From assembly GCA_902790215.1 (NCBI GenBank), contig CADAQX010000009.1, forward strand, positions 1 to 64,000: DNA of 64,000 nucleotides. Direction: 5' to 3'. The stretch comes from an uncultured Bacteroidota bacterium. Lineage in GTDB: Bacteria > Bacteroidota > Bacteroidia > Bacteroidales > P3. Numbering within the stretch: position 1 is the first letter of the stretch; every line of letters starts with the position of its first letter. Under the pieces are notes generated by a model that saw only the letters and a list, made by a program, of their open reading frames with translations, had not been told where the DNA came from and searched no databases. Shown here in pieces: positions 26,074 through 32,972 of this stretch. Position numbers and translations under genes: made by a program.

Positions 26074-26541
26074 TTATTGTAGCAGTTGGTCAATATGATT
26101 TTCGACAATGAGGTTAAACTGTTCCATGGTGGTGGTGTGGAAGATGCTGACGCATTGCAGCGCGCGCGAGGCTGCAGCCACATGCACGGTGTCGGCAAAA
26201 TCGACAGGGGTGGGCGAAAGGATGCTGAGCACGATGTCGGGGTTGCCCTCCTGCAGCAGGGCTTTGGTCTCGGTGTCGGCTTCAGCTATGTCAAACTCAC
26301 GGCACAGCAGCGCCCAGCCCTCGGAATCGGTGGCCTGCAGCAGGGTGAGATCAACGCGCAGGGTGTCGTTCAGGCTCTTGCCCTTGATATAGGTGGCCTG
26401 GACACCGTCGCGGTGCTGCCAGCTGCGGTAGTAGGCGCTGCACTCGCTGTCGTCGGTCGTGCGCGGCCAGTACTTGCAGGCCGGTACTGCCGCCGCGACG
26501 GCGAGGATGACAATCAGCGTTATGGTCCAGCGGCGTTTCAT
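26074..26541 (-). CDS. Hypothetical lipoprotein
   Basis: A 155-aa protein starting MKRRWTITLIVILAVAAAVP then ACK, a likely lipobox or N-terminal anchor. The mature part contains RVDLTLLQATDSEGWALLCR and VHVAAASRALQCVSIFHTT with no known domain. The start at 26541 gives a 4-base overlap with the preceding small membrane protein gene, typical of translational coupling; the longer frame from 26673 reads through that gene and is rejected. Confidence 0.6.
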   Translation of the reverse strand: MKRRWTITLIVILAVAAAVPACKYWPRTTDDSECSAYYRSWQHRDGVQATYIKGKSLNDTLRVDLTLLQATDSEGWALLCREFDIAEADTETKALLQEGNPDIVLSILSPTPVDFADTVHVAAASRALQCVSIFHTTTMEQFNLIVENHIDQLLQ

Positions 26542-26825
26542 AGGTTGCGAATTATTATGTCCGACGTGGCGATGGCCTCGCTGCGCTCTGCAAGCGTGGC
26601 ACGGCTGGTGGCCTGGGCCGACACCTTGGGGGTGACACCCCAGAGCGACACGGCCATCAGCAGGGCGGCGCATGCTGTGACAGCGTAGTGGCGACGGTTG
26701 GCACGGCGCAGGTAGGTGCTGTAAAGGGCGTCGCCCTCCTCCACCACCTGCTGCTCCACGCAGCGCCGAGTGTGTCGCTGCAGCAGCAGTTCTATGTCGG
26801 ACTCGTCAATATTGTTTGTTTTCAT
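26538..26825 (-). CDS. Small single-pass membrane protein, possible anti-sigma factor
   Basis: 95 aa. The N-terminal 45 residues are charged (MKTNNIDESDIELLLQRHTR onward), followed by one hydrophobic segment (YAVTACAALLMAVSLWGV) and a short exported tail. It overlaps the end of the upstream ECF sigma gene by 20 bases. Position directly after an ECF sigma factor and a cytosol-membrane-periplasm layout suggest a cognate anti-sigma factor, but no zinc-binding ASD motif (HxxxCxxC) is present. The role is inference. Confidence 0.55.
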   Translation of the reverse strand: MKTNNIDESDIELLLQRHTRRCVEQQVVEEGDALYSTYLRRANRRHYAVTACAALLMAVSLWGVTPKVSAQATSRATLAERSEAIATSDIIIRNL

Positions 26826-27330
26826 ATATCTCTTTGTATATTTCTTTCAACTTTGTTACAATGCGGCTCATGCGTTTGTTCAGCGTGTTTTCTTTCATCC
26901 CCATACGCACGGCTATCTCCGCGTTGGAATAGCCGTAAAAACGTTCCTGCAGTATCTGCCGGTCGTCGGGCGGCAGGTGCGACACCAGCTCCTCTATCAG
27001 CTCGCGGTCACTGTCGACGGTGTCGGCCACATTGGCGGCTTCGCCGAGCTGTGCCTCTGCCTTGATGCGCGGGCGGCGTACCTGGCGGACAAACACCGTG
27101 CGCATCACCTTCTGCATCCACCGGTTCACCTGCTGGGGTGTGCTGTCGCTGCGCAGCGCGTCGATATTCTCCCACACGGCAATAAACACCTCCTGCATCA
27201 TGTCCTCCGCATCCTCACGGCAATTGCTGTGCACAATGCAGTAGTGTTCAATATGCCGGCGGAATGTCCGCAGCAGCGACAGATACCTTTCGTTGCGTTC
27301 AGCTTCTATGTCGTGGTGTTGTTCGCACAT
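26806..27330 (-). CDS. ECF-type RNA polymerase sigma-70 factor
   Basis: 174 aa with region 2 (REDAEDMMQEVFIAVWENID) and region 4 (FYGYSNAEIAVRMGMKENTL, then NKRMSRIVTKLKEIY). The linker between them is short, as in extracytoplasmic-function sigma factors. It is first in a six-gene leftward run encoding a small membrane protein, two lipoproteins, a barrel and a secreted protein, so control of envelope functions is likely. The promoter lies at 27431. Confidence 0.9.
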   Translation of the reverse strand: MCEQHHDIEAERNERYLSLLRTFRRHIEHYCIVHSNCREDAEDMMQEVFIAVWENIDALRSDSTPQQVNRWMQKVMRTVFVRQVRRPRIKAEAQLGEAANVADTVDSDRELIEELVSHLPPDDRQILQERFYGYSNAEIAVRMGMKENTLNKRMSRIVTKLKEIYKEIYENKQY

Positions 27331-27430
27331 TCTTTACGTCAGCCCGTGCATTGGGTTTGTTCATTGGGATTAGAGCCATTTTATTGCCTAAAAGTGACAT
27401 CCGACAAAAAAAAAATTCATGTTTACGATG

Positions 27431-27438
27431 CAAAGATA
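27431..27438 (-). promoter_or_regulatory. -7 promoter element of the ECF sigma operon (TATCTTTG)
   Basis: On the minus strand TATCTTTGCATCG, about 100 bases upstream of the sigma factor start. This is the housekeeping consensus; no different ECF-type motif is recognised. Confidence 0.65.
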
Positions 27439-27519
27439 CGAAAAAAAACAAAAACGGCAACCCAGCAAAACCTCCAAAACTCTTTTTTAACACAAATCGG
27501 TCATTAGGGTTTTTATCTG

Positions 27520-27560
27520 CAAAAGAAAAAGAGGATGCCCGGTATAGGACATCCTCTTTC
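27520..27560 (-). terminator. Rho-independent terminator of the EF-G2 gene
   Basis: On the minus strand AAGAGGATG / CATCCTCTT (27550-27558 with 27529-27537) and an U-rich run (TTTCTTTT) at 27521-27528. It lies 22 bases after the EF-G2 stop codon. Confidence 0.85.
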
Positions 27561-27581
27561 GTATTAAGTATAAGCTGACGC

Positions 27582-29714
27582 TTACTCTTCCTCGGCAGCA
27601 GCTTCCTCGTAGGCTTTGAGGAGTGCCTGCTGAACGTCGGCGGGGACGAGCTCGTAGCTGCTGAAGGTCATGGTGAAGGTACCGCGGCCGCTGGTGAGCG
27701 AGCTCAGGGCGGTGCAGTAGCGGTTCATCTCGGCCAACGGGGCTTTGGCCTTCAATGTGGTGTACTTGCCCTCGGCATCCATGCCCATGACGATGGCACG
27801 GCGGCCCTGCAGGTCGGTCATCACACCACCCTGTGCCTCGGTGGGAACGGTGACAGCGATGTCGTAGATAGGCTCCTTGATCTTCGGGGCAGCCTGCTTG
27901 AAGGCCTCGCGGAAGGCGGTACGGCCGGCAATCTTGAAGGCGGTTTCGTTGGAGTCAACGGGGTGCATTTTACCGTCGAAGATGTTGACGACGATGTCAC
28001 GGGCGTAGGAACCGGTCAGAGGACCCTGCTCCATCTTCTCCATGATACCCTTGAGGATGGCGGGCATGAAACGGGCGTCGATGCTGCCGCCGACAATGCA
28101 GTTGTTGAAGACCAGCTTGCCACCCCACTCCAGAGGATACTCCTGGGTGTCGCGGATGGGGTACTTGGTCTGGTTGGGCATGCCGTCGTAGTAAGGCTCG
28201 ATGAGCATGTGCACCTCACCGAACTGACCGGAACCACCGGACTGTTTCTTGTGGCGGTACATGGCCTCGGCGCTCTTGGTGATAGTCTCGCGGTAGGGGA
28301 TGTTGGGAGCGGTGAAGTTGACGCCCAGCTTGTACTGGTTCTCAAAATACCACTTGATGGTGTTGAGGTGCAGCTCGCCCTGGCATCCGAGGATGACCTG
28401 ACGCAGCTCGCGGCTGTTCTCGAGCGAGAGGCTGCGGTCGTAGGTGGCAAGGTCTTTCAGTGCGGCGCCGACCTTCTCGTCGTCGTTGCTGTTGGCAGCC
28501 TTCACGGCAACCTGGTAGATGGGAGTGGGGAACTCTATCTCGGTGACAACGTCGTCGGTGTTCTTCGGGGTGGTGAGGGTGTGGTTAATCTTGACGTCTT
28601 TCAGCTTGATGGTGCAGACGATGTCGCCGGCGCAGGCCTTCTCGACACGCTGACGGTTGCTGCCGCTGCAGACGAGCACCTGGCTGACGCGCTCCTTGCT
28701 CTGGTTGCAGGCGTTGATTACATCCTGAGCCTCGGCCAGCTCGCCGTCGTAGAGACGGAGGTAGGTGATTTCACCGAGGTTCTTGTCCTTGGCGCTCTTG
28801 AAGGCGAAAGCCACAGTGGGGTTGGCGGAGTTGCACTTCAGTTCCTTGCCGCCTTTGGTCTTCTTGGCCTCGGCCACCTCGCAGGGAGCGGGGACGTTCT
28901 GGCAGATGAACTCAAGCAGACGGTTGACGCCGAAGTTCTCCTTGGCGCTGGTGCAGAGGATGGGGAAGAGGTCGCGCTTGTCGATAGCGAGTTTGAGGGC
29001 TTTGGTGAGTTCCTCGGGGGTGAGGTCGCCGTTCTCGAAGTATTTTTCCATCAGTTCGTCGTCAGCGGCGGCAGCCTCTTCAACGAGAGCCATGCGCATC
29101 TCCTCGGCCTTGTCGGCATATTCGGCGGGGATGTCGGCCTCGGTGTATTTGCCATCGGTGAAGGTGTACATCTTGTTGGCCACAATATCGACCACCTGGT
29201 TAAATCCAAGACCGGCGTTGGTGGGGAACTGCAGCACGGTGCACTTGCCACCGAAGAAGTCTTTGAGCTGATTGACGCTCTCGTCGAAGTTGGCCTTCTC
29301 AGCGTCCAGATGGTTGACCACGAAAATCATGGGGGTGCCCAGTTTGTTGCTGTAGCGGTTGGCAATCTCGGTGCCCACCTCGACGCCGCTCTGGGCGTTG
29401 ACGACCACGACGGCAGCCTCGACCACGTTGAGGGCGCTGTCGAGCTCACCTTGATAGTCGGCGAAACCGGGAACATCGATAATGTTCACCTTCTTGCCAC
29501 CAAATTCGGTGTACATGAGGGTGTTCTCCACGGAGTAGCCGCGGTCGTGCTCGATGTCGCGATAGTCGCTGATGGTGTTCTTGCTGTCCACGGAGCCACG
29601 ACGGTTGATAAGGCCGCCGCAGAATGCCATGGCTTCAGCCATAGAGGTCTTGCCGGATTTGGCGCCGCCCACGAGGGCGATGTTGCGGATGTCGGTTGTC
29701 TGGTAAACTTTCAT
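27582..29714 (-). CDS. Elongation factor G paralog (EF-G2-like, degenerate GTPase motifs)
   Basis: The 710-aa product has full EF-G domain order but altered GTPase motifs. G1 is GGAKSGKTS (16-24) instead of GHVDHGKTT. Switch II is DVPGF (80-84), so the catalytic His of DTPGH is Phe. The RGIT of switch I is RGYS. G4 NHLD (134-137) and SAK are kept. This matches the Bacteroidota EF-G2 type; a B. thetaiotaomicron EF-G2 is reported to translocate without GTP hydrolysis under carbon starvation. It should act in translation elongation under special conditions. It has its own promoter (29807) and terminator (27520). Confidence 0.85.
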   Translation of the reverse strand: MKVYQTTDIRNIALVGGAKSGKTSMAEAMAFCGGLINRRGSVDSKNTISDYRDIEHDRGYSVENTLMYTEFGGKKVNIIDVPGFADYQGELDSALNVVEAAVVVVNAQSGVEVGTEIANRYSNKLGTPMIFVVNHLDAEKANFDESVNQLKDFFGGKCTVLQFPTNAGLGFNQVVDIVANKMYTFTDGKYTEADIPAEYADKAEEMRMALVEEAAAADDELMEKYFENGDLTPEELTKALKLAIDKRDLFPILCTSAKENFGVNRLLEFICQNVPAPCEVAEAKKTKGGKELKCNSANPTVAFAFKSAKDKNLGEITYLRLYDGELAEAQDVINACNQSKERVSQVLVCSGSNRQRVEKACAGDIVCTIKLKDVKINHTLTTPKNTDDVVTEIEFPTPIYQVAVKAANSNDDEKVGAALKDLATYDRSLSLENSRELRQVILGCQGELHLNTIKWYFENQYKLGVNFTAPNIPYRETITKSAEAMYRHKKQSGGSGQFGEVHMLIEPYYDGMPNQTKYPIRDTQEYPLEWGGKLVFNNCIVGGSIDARFMPAILKGIMEKMEQGPLTGSYARDIVVNIFDGKMHPVDSNETAFKIAGRTAFREAFKQAAPKIKEPIYDIAVTVPTEAQGGVMTDLQGRRAIVMGMDAEGKYTTLKAKAPLAEMNRYCTALSSLTSGRGTFTMTFSSYELVPADVQQALLKAYEEAAAEEE

Positions 29715-29806
29715 TGTTATGTATTATATTAATTTATTGTTATCTATTTAAGTGTAAGCACACTAAGAGCAAAAGACCAGGCCTTTCACTCCAGTAAATC
29801 GAATGG

Positions 29807-29814
29807 CAAAGATA
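29807..29814 (-). promoter_or_regulatory. -7 promoter element of the EF-G2 gene (TATCTTTG)
   Basis: On the minus strand TATCTTTG followed by CCATTCGA, 93 bases upstream of the start. The leader contains no obvious hairpin. Confidence 0.65.
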
Positions 29815-29867
29815 CGAACTTTTTTTGAATTATCACCACCTGTGGTCGAAATATCCTTTTTTTTGTG

Positions 29868-29875
29868 TACTTTTG
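29868..29875 (+). promoter_or_regulatory. -7 promoter element of the flippase gene (TACTTTTG)
   Basis: TACTTTTG 28 bases upstream of the ATG at 29903, preceded by a T-run. It is divergent from the EF-G2 promoter. Confidence 0.6.
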
Positions 29876-29902
29876 CATTGCTAAACGATATTGAAGTCAG
29901 GC

Positions 29903-31435
29903 ATGGGTATTATTGCAAAACAGAGCATTAAAGGCGCTTTGGCGAATTATCTGGGTGTCCTTATAGGGGCTTTCACCACGTTTTTTGTGGTGACAGACCT
30001 GCTCACGCAGGAGGAAATCGGCCTCACGCGGGTGATGGTGGATGCCGCCATGCTCTTTGCCGGGCTGGCACAGCTGGGCACGAATGCCTCCATCCTGCGC
30101 TTCTATCCGCATTTCTGCACGCCCGACAAGCCCGAGCTGCGCGACCACGGCTTTTTCGGATGGACTCTCATCCTGCCTTTCATTGGTTTCGTTATCCTTG
30201 CCGTGCTTTTCTTTGTATTCAAAGACAACATCGTGGCCTACTATGCCGAAGACGCTCCCCTGCTGGTTAACTATGTCTATCTGCTGCTGCCGCTCACGTT
30301 CTTTGTGCTGTACATGACTGTGTTCGAGACCAACGCCAGCGTGCTGCTGCACATTGCGCTGCCCAAGTTCGTGAGGGAGGTGGTGATACGCCTGCTGAAC
30401 CTGACGGCATACCTGCTGTATGGCTACGGTGTCATTTCGCTCGACCTCTTTGTGATACTCTTTTGCTCCAGCTGGGTGGTGGCAACGGCCATCAACTTCT
30501 TCTATCTGCTGTCGCTGAAGCGCATCTCTTTCCGCCCCGACTGGCATTTCGTGAGCCGCCCCTTTCTGCGCGAGATTGGGGTATATACATTCTTCATGAC
30601 CGCCACAGTGCTGGCCGGAAACATCAAACTGTTCAACTCGATATTCATTGCCAAAGAGAGCCTTGCCGCCGCGGGCATCTACACCATTGCCTGCTACATA
30701 GCCAACGTGGTGGAGATTCCTTACCGCTCGCTGGGGGCCATTTCCAGCCCCATCATCTCCCAGGCCGTAGCGGCCGGCAACATGGAGGAGGTGAACCGCC
30801 TGGGCAGACAGGTGTCGCTGCACCAGCTGCTGGTGGCCTGCATGCTGCTGTTCTTCATATGGATAAACCTCACGCCGCTCTTTTCGGTCATCCCCAACGG
30901 GCAAGACTATGTGTCGGGCATGGGCGTGGTGCTGTTTCTGGGCATTGCCAACATCCTCAACTCCACGCTCAGCATCTCTACGAATATCCTTAATTTCTCC
31001 AAGTTTTTTGCCTTTTCGCTCCTGTTCATCTCGTTGTTGACGGTCACTGCCATCCTGCTCAACCTATGGCTCATACCCCTGTGGGGCGTAACAGGGTCGG
31101 CGTGCGCTACGCTGGCAGCCTATGTGGTGTATTTCACCCCGCTGCTCACGCTGCTGTGGAGGCGGATGGGCGTTTCGCTGTTCAGCCGGAAACAACTGTG
31201 GGTGGTGTTGTTCACGCTTGCCCTTTTTGCAGCCAATATACTGTGGCAGTGGCTTGTGTCGCCCCTTTTCGACAGAATGGGCACTGGCCTGGGCATCGTA
31301 CTGCTGCAGGCGCTGGTGCGCACAGCGTTCTTTGCCGTTGCAGCCGTGGTTGTTGTCAGCCGGATGGACATCTCGCCCGAAGTCAACAGGATTATCGGCT
31401 TGATTCTTCCCAAGTCGCTCCGTAAACGCGATTAG
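29903..31435 (+). CDS. Polysaccharide/lipid-linked oligosaccharide flippase (Wzx/MVF-like)
   Basis: The 510-aa protein has about 12-14 transmembrane helices over its whole length, with N-terminal ANYLGVLIGAFTTFFVVTDLL, the LGTNASILRFYPHF loop and SLGAISSPIISQAVAAGNME near the middle. This is the polysaccharide biosynthesis (MOP) superfamily that flips undecaprenyl-linked sugars. The substrate is unknown and no glycan gene cluster is beside it. The start at 29903 (MGIIAKQSIKGALANYLG) is preferred over a TTG at 29891. Confidence 0.8.
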   Translation: MGIIAKQSIKGALANYLGVLIGAFTTFFVVTDLLTQEEIGLTRVMVDAAMLFAGLAQLGTNASILRFYPHFCTPDKPELRDHGFFGWTLILPFIGFVILAVLFFVFKDNIVAYYAEDAPLLVNYVYLLLPLTFFVLYMTVFETNASVLLHIALPKFVREVVIRLLNLTAYLLYGYGVISLDLFVILFCSSWVVATAINFFYLLSLKRISFRPDWHFVSRPFLREIGVYTFFMTATVLAGNIKLFNSIFIAKESLAAAGIYTIACYIANVVEIPYRSLGAISSPIISQAVAAGNMEEVNRLGRQVSLHQLLVACMLLFFIWINLTPLFSVIPNGQDYVSGMGVVLFLGIANILNSTLSISTNILNFSKFFAFSLLFISLLTVTAILLNLWLIPLWGVTGSACATLAAYVVYFTPLLTLLWRRMGVSLFSRKQLWVVLFTLALFAANILWQWLVSPLFDRMGTGLGIVLLQALVRTAFFAVAAVVVVSRMDISPEVNRIIGLILPKSLRKRD

Positions 31436-31861
31436 GGTTTGCCTTTGCGACGACTGAAAACCGTTTTGCGACGGATGTTGTTTCGTCGGTACATTCTCAT
31501 CTCCAATTATTTTACTCCTCTGTATCACCTTTTTTGGAAGGTAAAACCAATCGGTTGTTAGGCCGGCTTTTGTAATCTGGTATTTTTTTGCCAGTAAGAA
31601 TAACCATTGATACTACGATTGTTAGACGATTGTTCCTCGCTTGTTCTTCGGTTGTTCTTCGCTTTAAAAGCGAAGAACAACCGAAGAACGACCGAAGAAC
31701 GAGCGAAGAACGGTTGGTGCTTCTCTTGCCGCACAGTGGTGGATAAGAAGCGGGAAAAACTGTCAAATTCTACATTATAAAAGTCGGTCAGACGGCCGAT
31801 TTGAACTAATCGAAAGGAATGGTGGGGAGAATGATCGGGACAGCAGAGGTGCCGGGCTGGG
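31436..31861. other. Gene-free stretch with a long palindrome
   Basis: About 425 bases between the flippase stop and the tRNA-Cys terminator without a supported gene. It holds the GTTCTTCG hairpin (31628-31713), an AATCGGTTGTTAGG motif (31549-31562) related to sites at 27495 and 53661, and a short CTGG/CCAG hairpin with a T-rich loop near 31577. Confidence 0.6.
31628..31713. repeat. GTTCTTCG word-array palindrome (family C)
   Basis: A 23-bp perfect stem (31643-31665 with 31667-31689) around a single A, built from alternating GTTGTTCTTCG and GCTTGTTCTTCG words. The right arm continues with two more CGAAGAACGAG/C words. It looks like a strong hairpin without a following T tract. Confidence 0.85.
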
Positions 31862-31894
31862 AAAAAGAAAAGAGACCCCTTTGTGGAGTCTCTT
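31862..31894 (-). terminator. Rho-independent terminator of tRNA-Cys
   Basis: On the minus strand AAGAGAC / GTCTCTT (31888-31894 with 31870-31876), extended by CC/GG pairs, then TTCTTTTT. Confidence 0.85.
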
Positions 31895-31898
31895 GTTT

Positions 31899-31972
31899 TG
31901 GAGGTCGCTTCCGGATTTGAACCGGAGTAGCAGGTTTTGCAGACCTGTGCCTAACCCCTCGGCCAAACGACC
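31899..31972 (-). tRNA. tRNA-Cys (anticodon GCA)
   Basis: On the minus strand the sequence folds into a cloverleaf. The acceptor stem is GGTCGTT / AGCGACC with one G-T pair. The anticodon arm is CAGGT-CTGCAAA-ACCTG, giving GCA. The T arm is CTCCGG-TTCAAAT-CCGGA, and the discriminator is U as usual for Cys. An encoded CCA follows at 31901-31899. No variable-arm extension is present. The promoter is at 31996-32027 and a terminator follows. Confidence 0.95.
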
Positions 31973-31995
31973 ATTTTTCTTTCTGAAAGCGGATG

Positions 31996-32027
31996 CAAAA
32001 GTACGAAGATTTTTGCAATTGGCAAAA
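31996..32027 (-). promoter_or_regulatory. Promoter of tRNA-Cys (-33 TTTTG and -7 TACTTTTG)
   Basis: On the minus strand TTTTG (32023-32027), 19 bases, then TACTTTTG (31996-32003). The tRNA 5' end is 24 bases downstream. Confidence 0.75.
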
Positions 32028-32151
32028 TATTTTTTGAAACTGATGCGCGACAAGCTGATTGTGTGCAGGTTAATTATTCGGCATATTTCATTTCAACCTT
32101 TGCAAACCGACTGTTTCCCGGCGAGGTTTTAGGTTTTTCGGCATCGTTTCG

Positions 32152-32961
32152 TCAACGTTTCAGGAACTGGATTTCTTTTGCGTCAATAAGTCCATACTGC
32201 AGTGCTTTGGCGATGCGGGCGCCCGATTTGTTGACGATGTCGAGCTTGCGCGAAAGCTCCTTCTGGCGCTCCTGTATGTTCTTGTCGGTCTCGTGCAGCG
32301 TGGCGGCTATCTCCGAGGCGGTACACCCGGCCGCCTCGAGCAGGAGAAGCCGGCGCTCGGTGTCGCTGAGGGCGATGTCGCTGCGCATGTGCGAGGCATG
32401 GGTGACGTAGAGCTCAGCGGCCTCTTTAAGGGTGAGCATGACGGGGTAGTTGAAGTAGTATTTCTCGCCGCGCTCGAGGCACTCGATAGCACGCAGCACG
32501 TTTTCGACGGAGAAGCCTCCGGCGGCGTTTTTGCTGACGAAAGCGCAGGCACCGTGCTGGAGCGACTCGAAGACCACACGGGCTATTTCGAGCATGCGCT
32601 CGTGGCGGTTGCCCTCGTCAGGGAGGGGGTTGTCGAAGCGACCCGAGAGGATGGCAATCTTTATCTGCGGGTATTTCCGGTGCACCCGGTCGGCAATGAA
32701 AATGCCGCCTGTGGGTTCGCCCTGAAACTCCATATCGAGCAGCAGGTAGTCGGGCATGTCGTGGGGCACGGGGCTGTCAAGGGCGGCCATAAGCTGCGCC
32801 CCATTGGCGAAGGTGTCGAGCACGGTGACACTGCGGTATTCGACCTCTCCGTCGTCGTTCATGCCGCAGGCAATGGTGGAAGGCTGGCTGTTGAGTTCGG
32901 TCTTGAGGGCTTTTCGGATGATGGGTTCGTCGTCGACGATTATGATTTTAAGTGGTTCCAT
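32152..32961 (-). CDS. LuxR/NarL-type response regulator
   Basis: 269 aa. An N-terminal receiver domain (KIIIVDDEPIIRKAL, phosphoacceptor D76 in DYLLLDMEFQG, Lys144 in FVSKN) has an insertion of about 25 residues before D76. A C-terminal LuxR helix-turn-helix (LSDTERRLLLLEAAGCTASE, then IAATLHETDKNIQERQKELS) binds DNA. The gene is 11 bases downstream of the histidine kinase gene, so the two form a two-component system. The signal sensed and the targets are unknown. Confidence 0.85.
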   Translation of the reverse strand: MEPLKIIIVDDEPIIRKALKTELNSQPSTIACGMNDDGEVEYRSVTVLDTFANGAQLMAALDSPVPHDMPDYLLLDMEFQGEPTGGIFIADRVHRKYPQIKIAILSGRFDNPLPDEGNRHERMLEIARVVFESLQHGACAFVSKNAAGGFSVENVLRAIECLERGEKYYFNYPVMLTLKEAAELYVTHASHMRSDIALSDTERRLLLLEAAGCTASEIAATLHETDKNIQERQKELSRKLDIVNKSGARIAKALQYGLIDAKEIQFLKR

Positions 32962-32972
32962 ACTGTTTTGTA

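Noticed and set aside
27963-29732. 589-codon frame antisense to the EF-G2 gene
   Set aside because: A shadow frame produced by GC-rich codon bias; it has low-complexity Val/Gly/Asp content and no domain, while the minus strand is a clear EF-G.
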